Origin: Zarea fungicola
Lineage: Eukaryota; Ascomycota; Sordariomycetes; Hypocreales; Cordycipitaceae
Assembly (NCBI GenBank): GCA_900169235.1
Contig: FWCC01000177.1
Location: 305,436-369,435 of the forward strand
Direction of reading: 5' to 3'
Length of the DNA stretch: 64,000 nt
The position numbers were made by a program, and so were the translations under genes. The notes below the pieces were generated by a model. That model saw only the letters and a program-made list of their open reading frames with translations, made no database searches and was not told the DNA's origin. Positions 22,101-34,196 of this stretch are shown one piece after another (within the stretch, counting starts at the first letter, position 1; every line of letters begins with the position of its first letter).

Positions 22101-25100
22101 ATGATAAGTGTAGAATAGCTTGATAGCTGGGAGCAGCTATAGGTCTATAGCGCACATGATGTTTACCCTATATCTCACAAGGATCTCTGCCATCTACGGA
22201 TGCTCTTCTCCGGTATAACAGCCGTCTTGCGATTGGGCTCTCTGACATCATGCAAATAACTCTCACTTGGAATCTAGTCCTTTTCTCTTCCGTAATTGCC
22301 ACAGCCATGTTTAAATTTTCGGCTATGCATCAAAAGCCGATCCTCAACGGATTATACTTTTACAAGTACCCATTACAAAACCTTGGTTTAGTCCAACTAG
22401 TAGCGCTAGTTCCTTGGGTTAACCAAGCACTAGCAGCCTAGTTGACAGATAGGAGGGGACAGCGTTGGGAAAAAAGAGATCGCCATGGAGTGTAATGGGG
22501 TGGATAAAACCACCATCTTCACATGATAGCATGCAATTTCTGTGTAATCGACAAGACGCTTCATCTATGATTTGCAATGGTGTTCGTCCCTTTACCTGTT
22601 TATAACCGGGGGGTCTCCGTCATGGCTTTTCTCCGCCTTGCTGCATTTTCGTGGCGTTTCCACCCACCCTTGTCCAACATGAGAGAGGGCAATAACTGCT
22701 TTCTTTGTGACCTGCCTGAGGCACATGACAAAAAATGCCCACACATTGTTATCTGGGCTCGTATTTCGACTGCAGCACGCCATTAGAAAATCGAAAACGT
22801 GCATGATGAATGCAGAGTATCCCTCATGTAGAAAGGGAAAGCGGAGAGCCAAAAGCCGTTCATACGGGGTATCATTTGATTAAAATGAAGATTGGACCCT
22901 TTTTGCATCTCCATCTTTCCGTGTAATCTCTCATCCCTGTCAGTTGCAGGAGCTTGGAACGTACTGGTTTGACTGGTACGTACAAATGAGCATGCAGGCT
23001 AAAATCCCTCCACAGATTTTGAAACCAACTGGCCCCAGAAAGCGAAAATGGCGCTCCCTGTCTTCCTCAGTTGATCCATTTTCTCCTGAATATCGATGAA
23101 TCCAAGAGTGAACTTATAAAGCCTGGGCAGGAAGTAGTAATGCATAAAAAGGGTGCCCAGTCATTGAACTTTCTTTCCATTTTACTGCTGGATCGACGAG
23201 CAGTACCCGGTAGCATTCCCCTGTTGGCCCCTTGGCTTTAGAAAGCAATAATAAACCATGTGCTGCGTAAGAAAGCCCCTCTCCGCCACTAGAAGCGACA
23301 ATCATGTCATACTGAGCAGTTATTGGTCATGGGAATAATTAAAGGGAACACTACGTATAATATAACTGTCAGACCTCTCGGTCCTTTAGGTTTGACCCTT
23401 TGGTGGTCAGGTCAAACTGGGTGCTAGTCAATACTAACGAGCCTCTACTCATAACTGCAATTACAGCCAGTAGGGGAATAGCCAGGTCAAGTAGCATAAA
23501 TGTTTAAATGGCGCTGGGCTAGAAAGCCCGCGTCCGATGGCTTCTTGCGAAGCTGTCTCCATGGAGAACGATTAGGCGTTCAGGGTAGGTTAACGGCTTA
23601 CAGTCAGATGCGTGATTTAAAATTTCGAAAATTTCGAAAATTATTAATGGGGAGAGTGATTTAACAGAGCAACCTCTTCGGGGATCGCATGACCAACCCA
23701 AATAGAGGCATTTCTAAGTGTCTAGAGAAGTCCTGGGCGCTTAGAGCCAATATGTCAAAATTGACATGCTTCAGAGCCTTGGCCGTACATCTTCAGCACC
23801 AAAAGAGTATATTAAGCCAACGCCCATAGCGGGGACCGATAGATTAGAATATGAATACTTGGAGAGAATAAGAAATAAACTAATAAACGAAAGAATTGAT
23901 GCCCACGAAAAGCATCCTATGTAGAACAAGTACACCTGCATCTTGGCCTGTAGTGTCATGCTTGTAGCAACCTTTTTTTCGTTGAATAATGGATCTCAGA
24001 CAGCAAAATAAGCTCATGGATTGATTTTCAGCGGGGTACACGCACCCCGCAAAAGGAAGTATGTACTCGCCGCGGAGAGGCAACAGCAGGAATATCCACC
24101 ATTTATTTGGTAGCCTGCCTTCTAGGACAAATCCTTCCGTCCAAACAATCTGCCTCTTCCCTCACTTCAAGAGAAAGAATGATGCAAGCCTCTCTAGCCG
24201 CTCCAGTTACACTAGATATTGCCTGGGGAGGCTCAACAACAATAGCAAGGCGCTGGTTGTCAAGTTGACGAGGAAGAGCTTCACGTGGTAGAGAAATATA
24301 GTAAACGGCCAAAAGAATAGAACTACGAGAAGCATTTGATAGCACCAGCAGATAGAATAGCTGAATCGATGAGTCGATGAAATGAACCAGACTGGCTTTC
24401 TGTGATAACTCTGTCTCTTGGGTGAGATATATACTAGCGGCTACCACTGCGCTTTAGAGGCTCATGGCGGCCCATTAGTGGCGTCTCGACGGCTGGCTGT
24501 TATTAGACCAACCTGGGCCTACCTAATGGAAGATGTGGCGCGCAATCCTCCATGTCAACCTCTCTGCTCAGCTTCCAGAACAGCTACCTGGACGGTAGCC
24601 AACTGGAGAGCCAATGCGTCAACCTGTTACTTCTGTGCTGAAAGTTGCCTTAACCAGGACCGGAACCGGGACCGGCTACGCCACGGAACCACCTTCCCTG
24701 CCAGGCAGCAAGGTTGGGGCATGTTTGGCGGCAAGAAGGGCTCGGCAGATGAAAGGTAGACGTTGAATTAGCCTTACTGGTAGACTTTAGCAGTAAGAAT
24801 TTGCCGTACGGGCAGGGGTTGAAAAGTCAAAGCGTCTATATGGCGTTTGCCAGCCAAAGTCAGTTCTTCTCTCCCAGCCAATAAAAGTAAGCTTTGAGCT
24901 TGGCTCATCATGTCGAATATGCAGATTAGTACAAAAACAGTTGATGTACTGCAAGAAGTGACTCAACACTAGATTGCGCAAAACTTCTTCTGTGTACAAG
25001 TTATATAGAAGGCCGTTCCGACTGTTGTAATACTCAGGCGTGTCCGAGCAGGTGATATCTCAGTACGTATCGTGTGTGCTGCGTATGTGATGTTGATAAT

Positions 25101-25566
25101 GCACATATTCCTCAACTATCTGTGAGGCGTCTTAGCCATGGCCTTAGACAATGCTGACAGCTTATATGTGGCTTGCCCCAGTCAGTTAGGAGCGCGGGTT
25201 TTATTCCTCATTGAGAAAAATTACCCTTGAGGGCATACAAACACCCGTTTATTTGGTGCATGGACTTTCTTATTTGCCAAATCATCAAGTCCCGGCAGTT
25301 GGGTTGAGACCGTGATAATTATTGTACAATGCCTTGCAAAATGTATAGACCACTTAAGATTTTAATTGCTGCATTTGGGCGAATATCACTCAATGAATGG
25401 GGTCTTGTATGTTACAACCATGTCCATCATTATCTTTATAGAGAGAGTTCAAGTATAAGTAGGACTGGGTATCTATTCACCATTTTCTACTTGGAATTAA
25501 CCTTTGTATCCTCTGTTCTTAGGACTTTATTCAATTAGAACTTTCATCCAACCCACCAGTGAAATC
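19131..25566. other. Long gene-poor stretch
   Basis: About 6.4 kb in which I can support no gene. Open frames are short (the longest about 118 codons), with no family motif and no convincing splice pairs. Noted details are a poly-T run at 19580-19591, an imperfect hairpin at 23387-23420 (GTTTGACC / GGTCAAAC) and a short AATTTCGAAAATTTCGAAAAT repeat near 23620. A 63-codon frame at 22250-22441 has a possible signal-like start but no other support. The stretch may hold regulatory or non-coding RNA sequence, or decayed repeats. Confidence 0.4.
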
Positions 25567-26376
25567 ATGAAGTTTCTCTGGCTTTTTCCTGCCATTGTCG
25601 CAACAGCAGCTACCTTGGTAGACCCAGCTGCCAGTCCTCGAGCACTTGGCTCTCCTGTGGTGACACTTTCACGACGAGACGGCCATGAAAATGTCATGAA
25701 GAATCACCCCTCTCATTGGATTGTGAACTCAACCAGTTTACAACGAGTACTTGCTCGCGAATCGTGGTAAGTAGTCTAGAGTACAAACAGATGAGGAGGT
25801 ATTAACAGAGAAGGCGCCGAACCATACAATATACCTCGCAGACGAGCAGGCTTTTGTTAACCTAGATAAGGTCGAGTACAACGACGTTGCCGCCAGAGAG
25901 TCTGGAGGGTGCATTAACCCTTACACATACTACAAAACGTACACGAAGCAGACCCAGCAGTTCCTGGATTCTTGGAGACCGGCCTCCCCATGTCACTGGA
26001 CCGGCAAGTCTGATGCAGGTGGTTCAGAGTCTATTGCTGTCAACACCCAAATCTGGATTGAGGAAAGCGCTGGGTTATCATGGAGTGTTGTTACTGATGT
26101 TCTGTCTGCCACCCTGGGTCTGAAGGTAACCTATGTCTGGAGTGAGACTGGTACATACGGCTGCGATGTGAAGAAACACAGTGTCGTTCAAGTCTGGACT
26201 CAGGGTTATCTTGCCTGGGGATGGTTCTGGTCTCAAAAATGCCAGAGTTCTGAATGTGGCGGCTGCGGTGCAGAGTACGTCAATGGAGGCGCTACCGCTC
26301 CTGCGAAGAACCCTGGCACAGGTCAATGGTTGAATTACGGATGTAGCACAGGCGAAAACCACGTCAAGTGCAGTTA
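25567..26376 (+). CDS. Cysteine-rich secreted protein with disrupted exon junction
   Basis: Exon 1 (from 25567) encodes a signal peptide (MKFLWLFPAIVATAATLV), a short propeptide and a possible KEX2-type site SRRDG, and ends near 25766 at a canonical GTAAGT. Exon 2 (about 25811-26376) encodes roughly 188 residues with eight cysteines and many aromatics (IWIEESAGLSWSVVTDVL, VVQVWTQGYLAWGWFWSQKC, NYGCSTGENHVKC). The family is not recognised; it looks like an extracellular effector-type or antimicrobial-type fold. Joining GTAAGT at 25767 to either nearby acceptor (AG at 25807-25808 or 25809-25810) creates a TGA at the junction. A weaker GTACTT donor at 25747 with the acceptor at 25810 keeps frame. 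So this is either a non-standard splice or a recently broken gene. Confidence 0.6.
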
Positions 26377-27495
26377 AACTAGAATTAGGCTATACAATAG
26401 CGGGCTAGCCGGAGGCAGGAACCGGAGAGGGCTGCTTTCTCTTTAGTGATGAATGCTTCGACTGATAGTATCTGCTGGCTCCTTGGAAATTGCCTACAAC
26501 CCCCCTTTCAACTTCTGCGTGCGCAAACATATTCGCTGCTGTAGGTACTAGAAACTCGGTCGTCGTGACTTGTATAAACCCTTTTAGTCGGGTTCTCAGT
26601 ATAGAGATTGCGGACACAAATGAACACGCCGCACTTAATAGATAGAGCGAACAGCACGGCAGCAGCAGGCCATCAAATCTGCCCGAACAGTAGTATCTAG
26701 AGACAAGTGAGTGATATGTGCTACACGCTACCTGTAGAATAAAAGGAGAAAATATATATTACATAATGCCTCGTTTTTGGTTAATACAGGGACTCTTGGC
26801 TTACACAACAGTCACCTTCAAGACCCAACTTGGAGACGGACCGAGGGGATGCAGCCCACACGAATGAAGGGTGGCGGTCTGTAACAACTGTCTATAACTG
26901 CTACGCCAACTAGCAAAAGATTGGCATTGATACTATTCGAGCATCAATTAGACAGACAACTATAGCTTATAACTTGTAACTTCGTTACACGGTCATCCTG
27001 CTCAAATCAAAACCCCCATAATAAAGTGGAAGGGATCTTCCCTCTTTTTTTCGGGGAGCCACAATTCTCTGTTGGCCCGCTTGGCCCGCAACTGGGAAGC
27101 CGCTTGATACGACGAGGATGTCCATAAACTGGGGTAGTGGTCACTACCAAAACGCCTCATTATATGTGTAACTTTCTTCGTGGATCACCAGGTTACTAAA
27201 AAGTAATTGGCCAGGTTAACGGTAATAAAGCTAAACATTTTCAGCTCTTGCAGGAAGCCAGGTAACTGTACTATTAACAAGTCCACAGCGCTTCAGGGCA
27301 GCTTCTGGCTACGAAGATCTGAGCTTCGCCATGAAGAACAAACTCCATCTGTGTTGATTATGCGTTTGTATATACCATTGCATTTCATGTATTGGAGCTA
27401 CGACGATGTATTTTGGCAGGGGATATTTTTCTATGAAAAATTGAAAAGGTACGCCTATGACTTATGCAGTAACCTATTATCCAGGGAAATTAAAA
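26377..27495. other. Intergenic, no gene seen
   Basis: Convergent 3' ends of the secreted-protein gene and beta-mannosidase. Short frames only, with no motif to report. Confidence 0.5.
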
Positions 27496-30262
27496 TTACA
27501 CAATTTTAAGAGATGGCCCGCTGGCCTCAATATGTGTCCAGAGCAGTTCGCTTGGTTTCAACGGTCCAGACACCTTAACAACTTGCTTTTCGCCGGGTAC
27601 AAGGTCAAAGCCGTTCTCAGAGAGCTTGAGACCTTCGACCTCTTCAAACACGAAACCCTTGACAGGGCGTTGCGCGGATACAGCAACTTGGCCATCGGCG
27701 TCAGACACCTCAAAGGAAACACCGCGTTCTGCCATATCAAGGAACTTGATCGGATCAGGCCAGGCACTGTCCGTGATGACAGTCTCGCCACCATCCAGAG
27801 TAAGACTGGCATGTACCACGTATGGATCGTACTCCTCCGTATCGAAGACGCGGCTCTCGTCGTCTGGGCACGGTATCGACGCCGCAAGTGCCTCATCCGT
27901 GACAATATCTGTTGTACGGTTCGCGCCGACCACGATGCGTTTCTGAATAGCCGGTTGGACATCTTTGCCAGTTCGCACCGACACGAAGCGAATCGTCACA
28001 TTGGCCTCGACCTCTTCCACGCTGCCGCTGACCACCCACACGCTGTAACTGCTGCGGTTGCGTGCTGGCAACGTCTGGTCGATTTGACCGGTGCACAGCT
28101 TCGAATTCTCGTCAATGTAGTACCCAGTCTGCGTCCAGTCGTGGTACGTCCGCACGACACCGACGTCGATGGGGCGGAGTGCACGGGCAATGGCATAGTA
28201 CGCCGGCTTTTTGATTAGGTAGTAGTCGACGACGGCCCACGACATGGTCGGCCAGCAGTCATTCAGCTGCCACACCAGGACACCACCGCATTTCCGGGCG
28301 CCAGGCGTACCCCATTCGCGACGCCATGTCTTGTAGGAGAAGCGCATCGCCTCGGCCTGAACGACCTGTGTGAGATGCGTGTACGAGGCGAGATCTGTAC
28401 GAACGCGGAAATTTTCGGCGACGTACGTCATCATACGACGCTCGTGTCCAATACCCTTGTTGTGGAAGTCTAGAACGATTGAGCCTGGGTAGAGCTGAGA
28501 CTCCTTGCTGGTCATTTTCTTGGTGGTGCTAAGATGAGGATAAGCTTCCATGCCAAATTCACTGATGAATCGGCCTGTTAGTTGCTGGACTTCCTGGTAT
28601 TTATTCATTGCACCATGCCATACTATAAATTTGTCAGTGAATTGTGCGAGTACTTGAAATACAGTCAGTGCTTACAGTTCCACTGGTGAATGTCACCCAC
28701 TGTAGGATCCGTGGTAGGTTTGCCATCACCCCAAGGGCTGCTAGGATGGTAGATGTTGTGTGGATCTTCTTCAGCCATGAGGGTTGGTAGGAGATGCTCA
28801 TACAGATATCTGGCAGGGAAAGTGGACTTGCGCCATGCTTCCGGATCCTTGTTCTCGAAGTCGTAATCCAACTTATATCGCTCTTGCACCTGATAGTCCT
28901 CATTGTTTCCTGACCAGGCAATGACGGCCGGCCTCCATCGCATTCGCTGGATCTGCTGTCTGGCTTCGAGTTCAAAATTCTTTGTAAATGATTCGTAGGC
29001 AGGATAGTTGGCGCAGGCAAACTGGAAATCATGCCAGACAAGAACACCGAGTTCGTCGCAGGCGTCAAGAAGTGCATCGTCTTCGTACACTCCACCACCC
29101 CAGACCCGGATCATGACCTGATTTCCGTCGGCCATGAGCTTGATCCAGTCGTAGTAGCGCTGTGCGGGGACCTGAGCAAGATAGCTGTCGGCAGGAATCC
29201 AGCAAGAGCCTCCACCGAAGATATCAATGTTGTTTACGCGGAAGTAAAATGATTTGCCGTATGCATCAGGCTCCTGGATAAGAGCGGTTCGTCTGAAGCC
29301 AGTAAGTCTTGATACAGCATCTTGTTCTCTGCCACCTGGACCAAGGATGCGAGCCGTGAGTTTGTATCGAGTTTGGGGACCATAGCTCAGAGGATACCAG
29401 AGCTCGGGATTCTGCAGGGTAAAGGGCAGTTTTGCAACACCATCCTCAACTTGAACACTGCTCTGCACAATAACCTTGTCCTTCAGCTTTAGAGACAGTT
29501 CAACTTTTGTCTCGGAGGAGACGTCTCCATTGACTTTGGCAAAGATGGTTCCAGAAACTGTTTGGAGATTTTCACTGACGGTGTTTTGGGTCCAGACATC
29601 AGCTACCCTAGCGGCATATTGCTCAAAGAACACCGGCTTCCAAGGACCGGCAGTCATGAGAATAGGGCCCCAGTCCCATCCCCAGTTGTACTGCGCCTTG
29701 CGAACGGGAACACGACCGGCCTCAGTTTGTCGAACAAGAAAATTGTGCTCATGGCTGTGTTGTTTGACCAATTCGTGCCCGCGAAGTAGAGCAGAGTCAA
29801 AAACGATCTCCAGGCGGTTATTCTCTCCTGGTTTTAGATAGTTGGAGACGTTGGCTCGGTATGAAGCAAACATGTTTTCAGTCTTGAGAATCTCGTGTCC
29901 GTTGAAGGAAACGGTCGCAAATGTATCAAGACCTTCGAAAACAAGATCTGAAATGAGGGGAGCATCAGATGTAGCGAGAGCAGGAGCAGCAAAGTCTACA
30001 CGATATACCCATGTCTTTTCGCCAATCCACTGCACGGCTCTTTCATTGAGATCAACAAAAGCATCAGGTATTCTAAATAAATGGCTTAGTTAGACAATTG
30101 AGAACTCCAAGAAGGATGGATGAGTTTTTATTACTTTTTGTTTGCAAGCAAGTCGATGTGTACCTGGGTTGGAACTTCTGCTACTGGCAGCCACTCGTTG
30201 GAGCCAGAGCCCTGTTGTTGAAAGGACCATCCTTGCGCCAAGCGCTGTCTTGTGAGTGCCAT
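27496..30262 (-). CDS. Beta-mannosidase, GH2 family, intracellular type (mndB-like)
   Basis: Exons 30262-30135, 30072-28676 and 28622-27496 (introns of 62 and 53 bp) give 883 residues. It removes terminal beta-mannose from manno-oligosaccharides. The GH2 architecture is visible: a sugar-binding jelly roll (WVYRVDF, GLDTFATVSFNGHEIL), an immunoglobulin-like domain, then the TIM barrel (NWGWDWGP, MIRVWGGGVYEDDALLDACDELG). The acid/base glutamate is in AWSGNNED (about residue 434) and the nucleophile in FISEFGMEAYP (about 530). There is no signal peptide (MALTRQRLAQGWSFQQ), which points to the cytosolic subfamily rather than the larger secreted MndA type. It is divergent from a Zn2Cys6 regulator that starts 1.1 kb upstream. 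Confidence 0.95.
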
Positions 30263-31390
30263 GCTGGAGTGACTACGCTGGAGGAGTGGCGGTTATAAAG
30301 GGAGAAGGCTGAGAAGAATGTTGGCGAGGGAGAGGGTAGAATATAAATGACTGCAGAGTACTCCGTACTCAGTCCAACGCGCAGCTCCGTACTTGCCTGC
30401 AGCTTGGAGTCCCCCTCCATACCAGTGCCAATACTCCCCCATACTGTGCTCTGGTATGGAGAAGCTGGCCCCCACGGCGGGCACCCCGCTGCGTGGGGGA
30501 TGGGCCGCGGGAGTTTGTACCTACGACAGGGCTGGACAAGCGCTGGACGCGGGCATACAAGCCCGCCGAGACGGAAATATATATTTGAATACCCTGGAAA
30601 CATTTAAATACACGCAGAATACAATTCCCGAAAGATTTGGGACTACAATATAATACTAGAGCAGTGTCCTACAACCAACGGTCGATTCTTGTCTGGCCTG
30701 CCTCTACAAGAACATGCCATGACTCTCCCTTCTCCACAGAACATTCTTCTTCTTCGGCAGCTTCCAGCTACGCATGGACCAAGTCATAGTGCCACATGCC
30801 ACATATTATGGCCAACTCATCATCAATATGTATACAATGGCATCGGGCTTGAACCCGATAAATAACCTCGACTCACGACTTTTCTGGCCATTTTGATGTT
30901 GGAGATTCTCAGACCAAGTCATGGCCCCCCTTTCCCCCCAAACCTCCCTGTCATTGACCCCCACACGGCATTTGCGCGGCGCACCTGGGAACTGTGAGGA
31001 GCGCCAAACGCCACAAACCTTCGAGCTGTGGCCCCCCTGTGGTTCTCTCTTCAAGGGTTTCTATTTCGTGGCTTTATTGGCTTTGCTGACCACCAGAAGC
31101 ACCTAGCCGCCTAGCGGTCAGGTTACGCCTCCAAACCAAGCGACAACGCCCCCAGAAAGCCCCAGTCTGGCCCTTCTACCGAGTCAATTTCCCCAGCCTT
31201 TGGGCCCAGCAATCCGTTTCTTCCGATCCACAAGACTTGGCCACTGGAAGCAGCTGCTCACGTTCCATATCGTCTTGCCCTCAGCTAGGCGAAAAATACA
31301 AACCACGAGTTGGGGCCTTCGGGCGGTCAAATTCCCGACTCACTCACGTCATCACACGGCTCAGTTGCCAAGCAGGAGAGCCGTGCGCCA
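30263..31390. promoter_or_regulatory. Divergent intergenic region between beta-mannosidase and Zn2Cys6 regulator
   Basis: 1128 bp holding both promoters. A GTGGGG near 30495 fits the fungal carbon-repressor CreA/Mig1 type consensus (SYGGRG), but such sites are frequent by chance. A perfect six-base stem hairpin lies at 30842-30859. No coding sequence is supported. Confidence 0.45.
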
Positions 31391-33550
31391 ATGGATGCAG
31401 CAAATACCAACTCGACAAACGGAGAGCCTACGGGGCCTTCTTCAGCGTCCCCTCCTTCTCAGGCGTTTGGCCGCAGGGTCAATCGCTCCTGTATCGAGTG
31501 TACGCGCCGCAAAATCAAATGCGACGGCCGGTTTCCATGTAGCAGCTGTGTATACTATAGGGCTGCTGAGGCGTGTGAATATCGCCAACGATCCAGGAGA
31601 AATGCTGTGAGCAGGAGGTAAGAAGACGGCCGGAAAAATTAGTTGCGCGGTTGGTTTGCTAATAATTTCTTCCCCCAAAGTGCGCACGAAGATGTAGTGT
31701 TTAGGCTCAAGCGACATGAGGATATCCTCTCAAGACTGTTTCCCGGCTACTCTCTCGCACAACTAGAAGTCAAGTCACGGCCTCAACTTTTGCAAGAGCT
31801 CGGCGTTCGCGACAGTGTAAACTACAGCCATGAAAGACCCGGACCCCTCCCACAACAGTCCTCACTACCCAGGAATGACTCTGGCTACCCTGGCGAAGAT
31901 GACTCTGCGCCCCTCTCTGAGAATGGCGACGCTGCGCCTGAACCCCAATGGGATGAGTCCCTCGATAAACGTGAAACTGTCGCAACTGATGACATCAACG
32001 CCATTGGCCTTGCGACTGATAAGAAAGCAAGAACCTATCTTGGAATATCCTCCATGAGCGCCGCCTTTCGAACAATTTTCAGACTATACCCGCCTACAAA
32101 GGACCATACCGCTGCAAGAGCAAGAGCATGTGCGGATGCGCCGCCACCACCAAACCAACTGTCTGTTCCGGCCCTTACCAGAGACCCGGCCCTGAGTTTG
32201 CTACGTGAGCAGCGATGTATCGACTTTTACTTTGACCATTTTCACGCAGTAACGCCATTCGTGGACGAAGAAGACTTTCGAAAACAATATGCCACTGGCG
32301 GAAGACGAGATGGATCTTGGCTGGGCATGCTCAACATGGTTTTCGCACTTGGCAGCATCGCATCAGGCAGTGAGAGCCTCCACGATGAATACTACAAGGC
32401 TGCTCGGGCGTCATTCAGCCTCGACAGTCTGGGCTCTGGTAACCTGTATAGCTTGCAAGCACTGATGCTTCTTGGCGGCTACTACCTCCACTACCGCAAC
32501 TCTCCTAACATGGCATATGGTATTCTCGGCGCCGCGCATCGCGTGGCCATTGCTCTTGGCTTGCACCGCGAGCCGCGCCGCCTCAACATTACCGACCCGG
32601 AAGAGGTCAAGCGAGCCGAAATCCGGCGCCGAACATGGTGGAGTCTTTTTTGCCTCGACTCCTGGGCGTGTATGACGCAGGGCCGCCCGACCTGCGGGCG
32701 GTGGGAGCAGGCCACCATGGACACGGCACTCCCCATGAGCCTCCACGGCGAAGACTACGCCGCCATGTCCCTCCGTGCGAGCGCCGAGTTTTGTCTCATT
32801 TGCGACCGCATCCAGAATCGTCTTGCCCGTCTCGGGCGGCTCACACCTGACGAGATCCTCGCCTTTGACCAGGACCTGCTCACCTTTTACGCCGCCATGC
32901 CGTCCCTCCTGAAGCAGGTGGACACGGCCGCACACCCGCGCGTGCAAGTCGCACGGGAGTTCATCCGCACGCGCTACCACAACGCGCGCGTCATCGTCGC
33001 CCGCTGCTGCGTGCTGCTCATGGCGCAGAACTGGCGCCGCAAGATTGTCGAGGACCTGCTCCAGGACCAGCGCCAGACGCTCGAGCGCTGCTGCACGATT
33101 GCCGCCGATGCCATTGACGCCATTGCCCTCTACTGGACACCCAACCGCTTCCTCGTCTGGAGCTCTGGCTGGTACCTCTTTCAGGCCTGCACCGTGCCGC
33201 TGCTGGCCATGGCCATGGAGCGCAACCTCACCCGCGGCCCCGGCGTTCTGCCGCACGGCCCGGCGACCACATCGCGGCAGTTTGCCGCCTGGCAGGAGAG
33301 CCTCGCCAAGGCGCTCGGTGCATTTTCGGAAATGCGTGCGTGGATGCGCAATTCAGACCGCTCACCCGACATCGTGTCGGCCATGTACGAGGCGCTGACG
33401 GCGGATACGGACGCCGTCGTGCGCACCCCTTCGGCGAGTGACGGCAGCCTGGACCTCTTTGGCTTGTGCGACGAGCAACTGACCGAGATGGACTGGGGCA
33501 TGTTTCTTGGCGACGAGAACCTACCAACAGATATGATGCCGTTGGCATAA
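31391..33550 (+). CDS. Zn2Cys6 transcription factor with fungal_trans domain
   Basis: Exons 31391-31617 and 31681-33550 (63-bp intron, GTAAGA donor, CAAAG acceptor) give 698 residues. The zinc cluster has cysteines at 34, 37, 44, 50, 53 and 62, followed by a basic tail (RQRSRRNAVSRR). A leucine-containing segment after the intron (EDVVFRLKRHEDILSRLF) is a probable dimerisation helix. The middle-homology domain (fungal_trans, PF04082 type) begins near residue 250 with CIDFYFDHFHAVTPFVDEEDF. It includes GIALGLHREPRR-like (VAIALGLHREPRRL) and RRRTWWSLFCLDSWACMTQGRP. It probably binds CGG-containing sites in the nucleus. Its closeness to beta-mannosidase makes that gene a candidate target, which is inference. 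Confidence 0.92.
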
Positions 33551-34196
33551 CATGCGTTTGTTTATTCTTTTCGTTTTTGTACATTCAACGGACGTTACTC
33601 TTGGGCATATATTTACGACTTCTGGATTTTGCGACTGGCGTTTTGCACACTACCCAATATTCACGTCCTGTATTTTCTAGTTCATTTCTTTTTTTAGCGG
33701 TGTTTGTAATTTAGTTATATATCCATGACTTTTCCAACTGTCGTTGATATTATCAACAATGCATAAATGTACGATTTGTACAAACTTATATGCTCAACTG
33801 AAATCACTCACGACGTATACTTCTTTCAAGGGAAATGGGGTTAAAAAATGTGACAAACCCCAAACTGTTCATGTTTTCATTCTCTCCCGATATCCTCCAT
33901 TTCAAAGTCGCTATTGATACAAAAAAACATTGTAATTGTAGGTGAACTATATCAGTCCACTTGATATTCCCCAGCAGCTCAGGTTTTCTTTCTCCCAAGA
34001 TAAAAACAACCGTACAGAGTACAAAAACTATATAAAAAAAGAGAGACTGCATCTTTTTTAAAAGGAATTATGTGATTGATTTCATCATTTTTCCTTTTTG
34101 CCTCCCGAGAGTCCTCATCTGTGTGTTTTTTCTCACTTTAATCTCCTTCCCTTGCGTTTCCTTCCTCCCCCCCCCAAAAGTTAAGACTCTCTGCTA
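33551..34196. other. Convergent intergenic region
   Basis: AT-rich 3' ends of the regulator (plus) and CWC22 (minus). No gene is seen. Confidence 0.5.

Noticed and set aside
22250..22441. 63-codon frame with a hydrophobic start (MQITLTWNLVLFSSVIATAMF)
   Set aside because: No cysteines, no intron, no recognisable family and no conserved context. A chance frame is as likely.
24103..24759. Two overlapping 113-114-codon frames on opposite strands
   Set aside because: Neither shows family motifs or sensible splice partners. Lengths are within chance expectation for this base composition.
30842..30859. GGGTTCAAGCCC on the minus strand, resembling a tRNA T-arm (B box)
   Set aside because: The stem does not pair in tRNA register beyond two base pairs, and no A box, anticodon arm or acceptor stem is present upstream. 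It is only a small hairpin.
32411..33256. 281-codon open frame antisense to the Zn2Cys6 regulator
   Set aside because: It is a shadow of the GC-rich sense coding sequence. The sense frame has clear domain motifs and the antisense frame has none.
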